A stretch of DNA of 64,000 nt from Tautonia rosea (GTDB taxonomy: Bacteria > Planctomycetota > Planctomycetia > Isosphaerales > Isosphaeraceae), in assembly GCF_012958305.1 (NCBI RefSeq), contig NZ_JABBYO010000006.1, positions 186,001-250,000 of the forward strand, given 5' to 3'. The translations under genes and the position numbers were made by a program. A model generated the notes under the pieces. It did no database searches. It saw nothing but the letters and a program-made list of their open reading frames with translations, and was not told where the DNA came from. The number at the start of each line of letters is the position of its first letter. Position 1 is the first letter of the stretch. Positions 18,527 to 26,367 of the stretch are shown here, piece after piece.

Positions 18527-19777
18527 TCACTCGGTTTCGTTCGGGTGATCCTCAGGCTTAGGAGCCAATTCGTCCCGCACGCGAATCCAGTGGTCCGAGA
18601 AAAAGATCCCCTGCCCCGAGTCGAGCCGGGGCATGTGGCACGACGTGCAATCCTGTGAGGGAGACACCGGACACGGAACCTGTTCGGGCTGTGTCGGCGT
18701 GTGGCATGAGAGACAGGCGGCGGTGTAATAGGCCGGGTCGGTGCTGGGGCGGCGGTGCGGATCGTGGCAGGTGGTGCAGCTCAGGGCGCCGTTGCTCTGG
18801 GTGTAGCAGGCCGATTGCATCAGGCCGACGGGCTGATAGCGGATCAACTCGAAGTTGTCGGGTCGAATGGTATTGGGCGGTGCGTCGGCCGGGTGCCGAT
18901 GGCAGGCGCCACAGAGTCGCATTTGATCCTCGGTCGAATTCCGAGTCGGCCCAAAGGGCATCACCAGGGCATCGGGGTCGAGACCTCCTCGGGCGTCCTC
19001 GATGTGCGATCGTCCGGGGCCGTGACAGCGCTCGCAGGTCACGTTCGGAATCATCGTCTCCTCATCGAAGCGATCCGCGTCGGTGCCCGAGGTCAGAGTG
19101 ACATGGCAGGAGAGGCAATCGAACGCCTCGTCTCCATGAACGATCCGGCCCAGCGCATCGGTCCCCGGCAGGGAGGTCGCCGCTTTCTGGCCGGGAGTGA
19201 GACGGAGCGAATCGTCGTGATAATAGGTGAGGCGATGCTCGCGGAGTGTCAGGTTCCCTCTGCTGCCGGCATCCTCGTCGGCTTCTTCGATCCGACTCAC
19301 AAAAGTGGTCGCGTGGTAGCCCGATCCGAGCGCAAACTCGATGGGGACGCGATCGACCCGATTCCCGTGCCGACGCTCCACCGAAAATCGTTCATCCTCC
19401 AGCAGGAACTCCCAGGAAACGCCCGGTCGTTCCGGGTCCGCCACCACCCGACCATCTAGCCGATCGGCGAGCGAACGATCGGCCGCCCGGCGAAACGTCC
19501 GACTGTGGCCGTTCTGATCGTGATAGAAGGCGATCGACGGATGGCATTCGGCACAGGTACTGTCGCCGACAAAGTCCTCCCTCACGATCGCGGCCGGATG
19601 GGTCGCCGAAGCCCCTCGGGCCGGTTCATCCTCGGGAGCGGGTTTCCGATTGAGGCCCCAGAGCAAGCCGCCAAGGCCCATGACACAGACGAGAAGGACA
19701 ATAACCGCTTCCCGAACCCGCGCGGCGGTATCGGGAGGCGGAGTTGAGGCTTCGGAGCCGGAATCGAGCGAGCCCAT
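18527..19777 (-). CDS. Membrane-anchored seven-heme cytochrome c
   Basis: A 416-residue protein with one N-terminal membrane anchor (residues about 23-40) and no cleaved signal. Seven CxxCH motifs are visible: CAECH (C75-H79), CLSCH, CERCH, CGACH, CTTCH, CLSCH and CTSCH. Spacing and the CHGPGRSH segment resemble cytochrome c554/NrfA-related multiheme proteins of Planctomycetes. Electron transfer in the periplasm is the expected role; a catalytic role cannot be seen. It is coded convergently with the CxxCH cyclase-like gene with no base between the two stops, so transcription of the two may interfere. Confidence 0.9.
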   Translation of the reverse strand: MGSLDSGSEASTPPPDTAARVREAVIVLLVCVMGLGGLLWGLNRKPAPEDEPARGASATHPAAIVREDFVGDSTCAECHPSIAFYHDQNGHSRTFRRAADRSLADRLDGRVVADPERPGVSWEFLLEDERFSVERRHGNRVDRVPIEFALGSGYHATTFVSRIEEADEDAGSRGNLTLREHRLTYYHDDSLRLTPGQKAATSLPGTDALGRIVHGDEAFDCLSCHVTLTSGTDADRFDEETMIPNVTCERCHGPGRSHIEDARGGLDPDALVMPFGPTRNSTEDQMRLCGACHRHPADAPPNTIRPDNFELIRYQPVGLMQSACYTQSNGALSCTTCHDPHRRPSTDPAYYTAACLSCHTPTQPEQVPCPVSPSQDCTSCHMPRLDSGQGIFFSDHWIRVRDELAPKPEDHPNETE

Positions 19778-20124
19778 CGATGGCGAGTTCCCAGGGGCGC
19801 AGCCCCCGACAGGGGCGGATTGACGGATCTTGCAGAAGAAGAATGCGTCAATCGGCTCGGCCTCGGGCCATCGATATCTTCTTCAGGAGGGGGGCGTTCT
19901 GGTAAACTCAGCTCCATTGAGCCCGATCGTCCACGACGGGGCAGGCGGTCTTTCGCACCCTAGCACTTGATCGCTCGCCGCGATCCCGTTTCACGGGAAA
20001 CACCGAGGATGCAGGTTGTGTCGGATCGTCTAGAGCGGCACCCGCGCCCCCGGCTCCTTCCTTAATCGCGCTCGCAACGCTTTCGCATTGCCTCGCTTTC
20101 GCATCCGCACCGGGAGAGGAAACC
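19778..20124. other. Spacer before proS with a degenerate parS-like palindrome
   Basis: About 350 bases between divergent genes; no gene seen. At 19988-20001 lies GTTTCACGGGAAAC, one base away from the canonical parS core GTTTCACGTGAAAC, but the change breaks the central CACGTG. Small GC hairpins are present. No clear promoter hexamers for proS were found. Confidence 0.4.
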
Positions 20125-21906
20125 GTGCTCTGGTCGAACGCCCTGATCCCGACCCAGAAGGAGTCTCCGGCCGACGCCGTGGCGCCGAGCCACGTTTTGC
20201 TGCTGCGAGCCGGAATGATCCGTCAGCTCGGGGCAGGGACGTACTCGTACTTGCCGCTCGGGCTCCGCGTCCTCAAGAAGGCCGAGCAGATCGTCCGGCA
20301 AGAGATGGACGAGGCCGGAGCGCTCGAGCTGCTGATGCCTGCCCTGCACCCGCTCGAGCTCTGGGAGGAAACCGGCCGAGTGGCCACGATGGGTGAGGTC
20401 CTCATCAAATTTGACCTCGGCACCGACAAGAAAGTCTGCCTCGGGCCGACGCACGAGGAAGTCATCACCGACATCGCTCGGGCGTTCATCACCTCCTACC
20501 GCCAGCTCCCGGTCACGGCCTATCAGATTCAGACGAAGTTCCGGAACGAGCCGAGGCCCCGGTTCGGCATCGTCCGAACCCGCGAATTCCTGATGAAGGA
20601 CGCCTACAGCTTCGGCGCGAATCTCGATCACCTCAACGCCAGCTACGACCGGATGTACGAGGCCTATTGCCGTATCTTCGATCGCTGCGGCTTCCCCTAC
20701 GTCGCGGTCGAGGCCGAGAGCGGCCCGATCGGCGGCGACGCTTCGCACGAGTTCATGGTCCCGTCCCCTTCGGGAGAGGACCTGCTTATCCACTGCGGAT
20801 CGTGTGGCTACGCCGCGAACGTTGAGAAGGCCGAGATCGGTGCGAAGGACGGACACCCCCCTGCCCCGAGTGATGCTCCGCCGGCCTCTCCTGTCGAAAC
20901 CCCCGGTAAGCGCACCATCGAGGAGGTCGCCTCCTTCCTGAAGGTCAAGACCGAGGAAACGGCCAAGCTCCTCGTCTTCCTCGCCGACGGCAAACCCGTC
21001 GCCGCCCTCATCCGGGGCGATCACGAGGCGAACGAGGGGAAGGTCCGACGCGCCTTCAACGCCGTCTCACTCGAACCGGCCGATCCGCCAACCGTCGAGA
21101 AGGCGACCGGCGCCCCGATGGGATACCTCGGCCCGATCGACATCAAGATTCCGATGGCCGTCGATCCTTCGGTGGCAATCATGCCCCGCGTGGTCGTGGG
21201 CGGCAATGCGGAAGACGTGCACCTCACGAATGTCGTCCCCGGCCGAGACTTCCCGATCGACCGCGTCGTCGACCTTCGCAATGCCGAGGCCGGCGACCCC
21301 TGCCCCCGCTGCGGCGATGCGCTCCAGGTCGGCAACGGCATCGAGATTGGCCACGTCTTCAAGCTCGGCACCAAGTACTCCGACGCCATGGGGGCCCAGT
21401 TCCAGGATGCCGACGGCAAGACCGGCTCCTTGATCATGGGATGCTACGGGATTGGCGTGAACCGGATCGTCGCCGCTGCGGTTGAAGCCGGCCACGACGC
21501 CAACGGCATCATCTGGCCCCTGAGCCTCGCCCCTTATGAAGTTCTGATCGTTCCCTTGCAGGTCGATCCCGACGGCGAGGTGATGAAGCTGACCCAAGAA
21601 GTCGCCCAGGCCCTGAAGTTCGCCGGGGTCGATGTCCTGATCGACGACCGCGACCAGCGTCCCGGGCCGAAGTTCAAGGACGCTGACTTGATCGGCATTC
21701 CGCTCCGGGTCGTCATCGGCGAGCGGGGTCTGAAGGAAGGCAAGATCGAGCTGAAATGGCGGCACGAAAGCCAGGCCTCCACCGTCTCGGCCGAAAACGC
21801 TCCCCAGGAGGTCGTTAACCACATCATCAACGCCCGACAGGCCGAGCAGCAGCGCGTGGATGAGCGCGCCGAGAAGCGGGTGGCCCGCCGAGGGAACGCC
21901 GGATGA
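20125..21906 (+). CDS. proS: Proline--tRNA ligase (bacterial type with editing domain)
   Basis: A 593-residue class II aminoacyl-tRNA synthetase that charges tRNA-Pro. Start is GTG with GGGAGAGGA 5 bases before it; the N-terminus LWSNALIPTQKESPADA is typical. Motif 2 is seen as QIQTKFRNEPRPRFGIVRTREF, and motif 3 as GCYGIGVNRIVAA. Residues about 235-400 form the YbaK-like insertion that edits Ala-tRNA-Pro (GKRTIEEVASFLKV...), and the C-terminal anticodon-binding domain begins at LAPYEVLIVPLQ. Length fits E. coli ProS (572) with small extensions. The next gene overlaps its stop by four bases (ATGA), starting a four-gene translationally coupled set. Confidence 0.97.
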   Translation: MLWSNALIPTQKESPADAVAPSHVLLLRAGMIRQLGAGTYSYLPLGLRVLKKAEQIVRQEMDEAGALELLMPALHPLELWEETGRVATMGEVLIKFDLGTDKKVCLGPTHEEVITDIARAFITSYRQLPVTAYQIQTKFRNEPRPRFGIVRTREFLMKDAYSFGANLDHLNASYDRMYEAYCRIFDRCGFPYVAVEAESGPIGGDASHEFMVPSPSGEDLLIHCGSCGYAANVEKAEIGAKDGHPPAPSDAPPASPVETPGKRTIEEVASFLKVKTEETAKLLVFLADGKPVAALIRGDHEANEGKVRRAFNAVSLEPADPPTVEKATGAPMGYLGPIDIKIPMAVDPSVAIMPRVVVGGNAEDVHLTNVVPGRDFPIDRVVDLRNAEAGDPCPRCGDALQVGNGIEIGHVFKLGTKYSDAMGAQFQDADGKTGSLIMGCYGIGVNRIVAAAVEAGHDANGIIWPLSLAPYEVLIVPLQVDPDGEVMKLTQEVAQALKFAGVDVLIDDRDQRPGPKFKDADLIGIPLRVVIGERGLKEGKIELKWRHESQASTVSAENAPQEVVNHIINARQAEQQRVDERAEKRVARRGNAG

Positions 21907-22223
21907 CCCCCTCGAAGACCGGCCCCGCCTTGCCTCCTCGCCTCCGTCCAATGCTCCTGTTCATCCTCTTGACGATGATGACCTTCGGCGGACCGATGGC
22001 CATCGTCCTCGTCGGTCGAGGGGGGGATCGGCCCGGCTGGCCCCCCGACCGCCCAGTCGAGTGGTGGACCTTTGGGATCGTAACCATTGGCTTCATATTG
22101 CTGATGGCTTCCTGCATTCTCGATGCGAGCCAGACGCTTCGGCAGAGTCGCCGGAATGCGACCCGCTCAGATCCCGAATCGAACGCCGACTCGCCCCCTG
22201 ACCGCCCGGAGGTCCAATCGTGA
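21903..22223 (+). CDS. Small two-helix membrane protein, unknown function
   Basis: A 106-residue protein with two hydrophobic segments (about 17-41 and 57-77) and a charged, Ser/Pro-rich C-terminus. No family recognised. Its ATG overlaps the proS stop and its stop overlaps the GTG of the following glycosyltransferase, so it is a real, translationally coupled gene. It may assist the membrane enzymes coded next to it; that is inference only. Confidence 0.65.
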   Translation: MTPSKTGPALPPRLRPMLLFILLTMMTFGGPMAIVLVGRGGDRPGWPPDRPVEWWTFGIVTIGFILLMASCILDASQTLRQSRRNATRSDPESNADSPPDRPEVQS

Positions 22224-23356
22224 CCGAGGCGCTGGCCGGTCTGGGGTTGTTTGGCATCGGCGGTATGCTTTGCTATCTGCTCTGCTGGGTCGTGCGATGG
22301 GCCGCGCCGAAGGTCGGCCTGATCGACTCGCCTGGCGGCCGTAAGGCCCACAAGGCCCCAACCCCGCTCGGTGGTGGTGTGGCCATCTGGGGCACGGTCG
22401 TGCTGGTGCTTGGCCTGGGAACCGCATGGGTCGCCTGGAACCTGCCGGTCCCCCGAGGCGTGGCCGACTACGCCTCAGGGTCGTTGCTTCGAGTCGGACA
22501 GCTCTGGATCATCGTCGGCCTGGCCACGGGAATGATGCTCGTCGGCCTGATGGACGACCGCTTCCGGATCGACTGGAAGCCGAGGCTCGCCCTTCAGGTG
22601 CTCGCGGCGGTTGGCCTGATTGCAGCTGGGGCGCAGATCACCCTGTTCGGACCGTTCGGATGGGCTCCCGTTCGATGGGCCGTCACCTTGCTCTGGATCG
22701 TCGGCCTGACCAACTCCTTCAACTTCCTTGACAACATGGACGGCCTCTCCGCCGGGGTCGGCCTGATTGTCGCCCTGCTCTTCGTCGGAGCCCAGATCGC
22801 CGTCGGCGCTCTGTTCGTGCCGGCGGTTCTACTCGTCCTGGCCGGAGCCCTAGCCGGGTTCCTCGTTCATAATTCTCCCCCGGCAAAATTGTTCATGGGA
22901 GACGCCGGGAGCAATTTCCTCGGCTTCCTGCTCGGGGCGTTGACCGTGGTCGGCACCTTCACGAGAGACAACCCCGACTCCGACTTCTCCCCCTTCGGCG
23001 CCCTGGCACCACTGCTCGTCATGGCTGTGCCGCTCTACGACACCATCTCGGTCATCATCATCCGCATTCGAGAGGGCCGCAGTCCCTTCCAGGCCGATCG
23101 GAGCCATTTCTCGCATCGCCTGGTCGAGCGCGGGTTGACCCCGCCCTGGGCCGTGCGGACGATTTATCTGGTCACGCTCGCCGGCGGGCTTGGAGCACTC
23201 TTGCTGCATCGGCTCGATGGCTGGGGGGCCTCGGTGGTCGCCTCGCAAACGCTCTGCGTCCTCGGGGTCGTGGCGATCCTGGAACTTTCGCGGCCGAAGC
23301 AATTGGGAGCGTCCACCGACTCCCCTGACTCGGCCCGCTCGACCCCAACGGGATGA
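22220..23356 (+). CDS. WecA/TagO/MraY-type polyprenyl-phosphate sugar-1-phosphate transferase
   Basis: A 378-residue inner-membrane enzyme with about eleven hydrophobic segments. It transfers a sugar-1-phosphate (often GlcNAc-1-P) from a UDP-sugar to undecaprenyl phosphate, the first step in O-antigen, capsule or teichoic acid synthesis. The family residues are clear: LMDDRFRIDWKPRL (the Asp-Asp pair), NSFNFLDNMDGLSAGV, KLFMGDAGSNFLGFLLG, and the carbohydrate-recognition loop DRSHFSHRLVERGL. The last motif (HxxHR) points to the WecA group more than to MraY. Start is GTG overlapping the previous stop; its own stop overlaps the O-antigen ligase start by four bases. The neighbour suggests a lipid-linked surface polysaccharide. 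Confidence 0.9.
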   Translation: MTEALAGLGLFGIGGMLCYLLCWVVRWAAPKVGLIDSPGGRKAHKAPTPLGGGVAIWGTVVLVLGLGTAWVAWNLPVPRGVADYASGSLLRVGQLWIIVGLATGMMLVGLMDDRFRIDWKPRLALQVLAAVGLIAAGAQITLFGPFGWAPVRWAVTLLWIVGLTNSFNFLDNMDGLSAGVGLIVALLFVGAQIAVGALFVPAVLLVLAGALAGFLVHNSPPAKLFMGDAGSNFLGFLLGALTVVGTFTRDNPDSDFSPFGALAPLLVMAVPLYDTISVIIIRIREGRSPFQADRSHFSHRLVERGLTPPWAVRTIYLVTLAGGLGALLLHRLDGWGASVVASQTLCVLGVVAILELSRPKQLGASTDSPDSARSTPTG

Positions 23357-25785
23357 CTCCTCCTATGGCGGGGCGATCCGGTAAATCTCGGAAACGATCG
23401 AAGACACCTCCGGACACGCTGCGCCCCTCAGCGGCGGTTCCGGACGATGCCTCCCGATTCGGCGAACACCTCCGACGGCTCGCCCTTGGCCTAACCGCTG
23501 CCCTGATCGTCGCTCGGGCCTACTGGCCCTCCGAGGGGATGACTGAGATCGAGACCGGAGCCCAGTTGCCCTGGACCTTTGCTCTTCTTGCCGTGACGGC
23601 CCTGGCCGTGGTCGGAGCGATGATGGAACGCACGCTCCGCTTCCGGTTTGGCTGGGCCGATCTGGCCCTCCTCGCCCTGATCGCTGCCGTCGGTGTCAGT
23701 GCCTCAGGAGCACTCGATCGCCGAGTCGCCATCAACCTGGCCTGGCAGTGGGTCGGTGTGGGAGGGGTCTACCTGCTGTTCCGCAACCTGCCAAGGAACC
23801 GCAACGAATCCCAAGCCCTCGCCGGTGCCCTTGCGGCGACGGCCGCGGCAGTGTCTGCCTACGCCCTCTATCAGGTCGGGATCGAGCTACCTGCCTTCCG
23901 CGCCCAGTTCGAGCAAAACCCCGCTCGAATGCTGGCCATGCTCGGTGTCAATGCTGCCCCCGGCTCCCCCGAGTACGAGCAGTTCGTCAACCGCGTCCTC
24001 TATTCCCGAGAGCCCTACGCCACCTTCGCCCTGGCCAACTCACTGGCCGGTTACATCGTCGGTCCGTTGGTGCTGGGTATTGGGCTCTTGATCGTTGGCA
24101 TTGGAACCCGAGTGGCCCAGGGCGAGAACACGTCCCGCCCGAGGCCGACCATCCTCTCGCTCCTCATGGCGGCCCTGCTGGTGCTGGCCGTCCTCGTCGT
24201 GCTGCTCCTGACCAAGAGTCGCAGTGCCTTCGCGGGCCTGGTCGTCGGTGTGGCGATTCTGGCTGTCTGGATGGCCCCGCGGCTTGGGCGTCGAGCCGTG
24301 ATCGGCGGCACCTTGGGGCTGATCGTCGTTGGTGTCCTGGCTTCGGTCGGCCTTTGGCAACTGGGACTGCTCGACCGGGAAGTCATCACCCAATCCACCC
24401 TTTCTCTGCGCTACCGGGTCGAGTACTGGATCGGCACCTGGCGCGTCTTGACCGATGGCAACACCTGGCTCACCGGCCTCGGCCCGGGGAATTTCCGCCC
24501 CGAGTACCGTGTGCATAAACTTGTCGAGGCGAGCGAGGACATTGCCGACCCCCACAACCTTCTCCTCGAAGTCTGGTCAACCGCCGGACTCTTCGGCCTG
24601 GTCTTCCTGCTGCTTGGCCTGGCCCTGGTGCTCTGGAATCTGTTCGGACCCGCTCGATCAGGAACCCTGGCCAAGGCTCCGACTGATCGGCCTGTCGATT
24701 CCGAGCCGACCACGATCACTCCCAAAAGTGCCCGAGCACTGCTCCTCTGGGCGGGCCTAGGCGGCTGGATCGGTGTTATCCTCCTCGGTGATCTGGTGAT
24801 CTTCGCCGACGACAACGAGGGCCTGATTCGCTGGCTCATCCTTGGCCTCGGCTGGGGCCTGGCGGTGGCCCTGGCCGGGCCACTCTGGGCTCGCGTCTCA
24901 ATTCCCCCGGTCGCCCTCGGCGCGGCAATCGTGGCCACGGTCGTCAACCTCCTTGCCGCTGGAGGGATCGGTTATGCCCCGGTCGCCTCGATGCTCTGGG
25001 GCCTGTCGGCGATCGGGTTGAACCTGCGAGAGGATCGCCCCGTCGGTCGGCTTCGCGAGCTTCCCGGTCTGTTCTTCCCGTTCACGGCCGCGGCGGTATT
25101 GGCGGCGATCCTCGGCACCTTCTACGGCACTGTCTCCCCCTACTGGCGATCACAAACCCTCATGAACCGGGCCGACGCCCTGCTCGCCCAGCGTCCGACT
25201 GCCCCGCGTCAGGAGGATCTCGATCAGGTCGGTGATCTGCTCGACCGTGCCATCGCGGCCGATCTCTATGCCACCCGCCCCTATCTCGCCCTCGCCGAGT
25301 TGGAGCTGGTCGCCTGGCTGAGTCGGGGTGCTCCGCCCGAGGATGCCGTCTGGAACCGCATTGAGCGGCTGCTCGACTCCGCACGCACCCCGCCGCGCGA
25401 CCCCCGATCGCTCGACGTCCGCATGGCCCGACTCAATTCCGCCAGCCGGATCTTGCAAGCGAGGCCCGATCTTCCTTCGACCGCTCGTGATCGTCTGCGG
25501 GCCATCATCGCCGACGCCTCGTATACGATCGCCACCGAACTCGCGCCGACCCGCCCAATCGATCGCGCCCGAGCTGCCGAGGCCCTTGCCGCTGTCGGTC
25601 AGTTCGACCGTGCGATTGAGCAAGCCGAGATCGCTCTCGACCTTGATGCCCGCGTGCCTCACCTCGACAAAAAACTGCCCAACGCGACCCGCGAACGTCT
25701 CATCGCCTCGATCACCACCTGGCGATCTGCCAAAGACGTCAACGATCCCGAACCCGCTGATGAGTCCGCTCGCTCGGCACCGTAG
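23353..25785 (+). CDS. O-antigen ligase family membrane protein with C-terminal helical repeats
   Basis: An 810-residue polytopic membrane protein. The central part has the Wzy/WaaL (Wzy_C) signature: TKSRSAFAGLVVG, then GLGPGNFRPEY and DPHNLLLEVWSTAGLFGLVF, where the His of the PHN motif is the usual key residue. About twelve hydrophobic segments precede a soluble C-terminal region (residues 600-810) of alpha-helical repeats that resemble TPRs (QFDRAIEQAEIALDLD). Such ligase-TPR fusions occur in Planctomycetes. It would join or polymerise surface glycan made by the preceding transferase. The 4-base overlap with that gene indicates tight coupling. Acceptor (lipid A, protein or glycan) is unknown. 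Confidence 0.88.
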   Translation: MTPPMAGRSGKSRKRSKTPPDTLRPSAAVPDDASRFGEHLRRLALGLTAALIVARAYWPSEGMTEIETGAQLPWTFALLAVTALAVVGAMMERTLRFRFGWADLALLALIAAVGVSASGALDRRVAINLAWQWVGVGGVYLLFRNLPRNRNESQALAGALAATAAAVSAYALYQVGIELPAFRAQFEQNPARMLAMLGVNAAPGSPEYEQFVNRVLYSREPYATFALANSLAGYIVGPLVLGIGLLIVGIGTRVAQGENTSRPRPTILSLLMAALLVLAVLVVLLLTKSRSAFAGLVVGVAILAVWMAPRLGRRAVIGGTLGLIVVGVLASVGLWQLGLLDREVITQSTLSLRYRVEYWIGTWRVLTDGNTWLTGLGPGNFRPEYRVHKLVEASEDIADPHNLLLEVWSTAGLFGLVFLLLGLALVLWNLFGPARSGTLAKAPTDRPVDSEPTTITPKSARALLLWAGLGGWIGVILLGDLVIFADDNEGLIRWLILGLGWGLAVALAGPLWARVSIPPVALGAAIVATVVNLLAAGGIGYAPVASMLWGLSAIGLNLREDRPVGRLRELPGLFFPFTAAAVLAAILGTFYGTVSPYWRSQTLMNRADALLAQRPTAPRQEDLDQVGDLLDRAIAADLYATRPYLALAELELVAWLSRGAPPEDAVWNRIERLLDSARTPPRDPRSLDVRMARLNSASRILQARPDLPSTARDRLRAIIADASYTIATELAPTRPIDRARAAEALAAVGQFDRAIEQAEIALDLDARVPHLDKKLPNATRERLIASITTWRSAKDVNDPEPADESARSAP

Positions 25786-25801
25786 CCGCATCGGCGATCC
25801 G

Positions 25802-26281
25802 TTACTCGAGGTCGTCCAGTCCTCGGGGCCTGGTCGGTTTGCCGTTGCCATCCGGAGTCCGCGTCAGCGCTTCTCCGAGCGCACCGAGCCCGTACCAGAC
25901 CCCCTTCACGGGCACGACAACCGGACTCATCGCAAAGAGGGCCAGCGCTGTCAGGGCGGCGTGCTGGTTACTCGCACCGTGGCGCTTGGCCCGCTGGGCT
26001 GCGGGCCGGATCAAGAAGAGACCGAGACCATAGAGCACTCCTAAACCGATCAAGACGGCCCGAGCCGCGAACGGCCACCCGTGAATTGGGTTCCACTGCC
26101 GCTTCTGCTCAGGGGAAGCCTTGGCGTCGACGCGAGGTGCCTGCTCGATGGCTTCCTCACGTTCCGCAACCGGGATGAGAGCCGCTTCTGGCTCGCTGCG
26201 CATCCCTCGCCAGACGACCACCCCCAGAACGATCAGGACCACGATCACCAGCAGTCCGCAGCAGCCACCGGCTTCGTCCAT
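25802..26281 (-). CDS. Membrane protein of unknown function
   Basis: A 159-residue protein with three hydrophobic segments (about 7-24, 70-91 and 108-126). The start at 26281 is chosen because GGAGG lies 7 bases upstream; the longer frame to 26371 would overlap the preceding gene. I do not recognise the family. It follows the large FG-GAP lipoprotein gene on the same strand by 86 bases and may be co-transcribed. Its 3' end meets the O-antigen ligase gene 16 bases away, convergent. Confidence 0.65.
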   Translation of the reverse strand: MDEAGGCCGLLVIVVLIVLGVVVWRGMRSEPEAALIPVAEREEAIEQAPRVDAKASPEQKRQWNPIHGWPFAARAVLIGLGVLYGLGLFLIRPAAQRAKRHGASNQHAALTALALFAMSPVVVPVKGVWYGLGALGEALTRTPDGNGKPTRPRGLDDLE

Positions 26282-26367
26282 CGGTCTGCCTCCACTCGAT
26301 CCGATCCGCATTGAGAGAGCCGCGGGGGACGGCCGGTCTCGGTCGCGCCCCCGCTTGACTCCACGGA

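Noticed and set aside
20783-20795. TTATCCACT, one base from a DnaA box
   Set aside because: Single copy inside proS; no cluster of boxes, so no evidence for oriC in the window.
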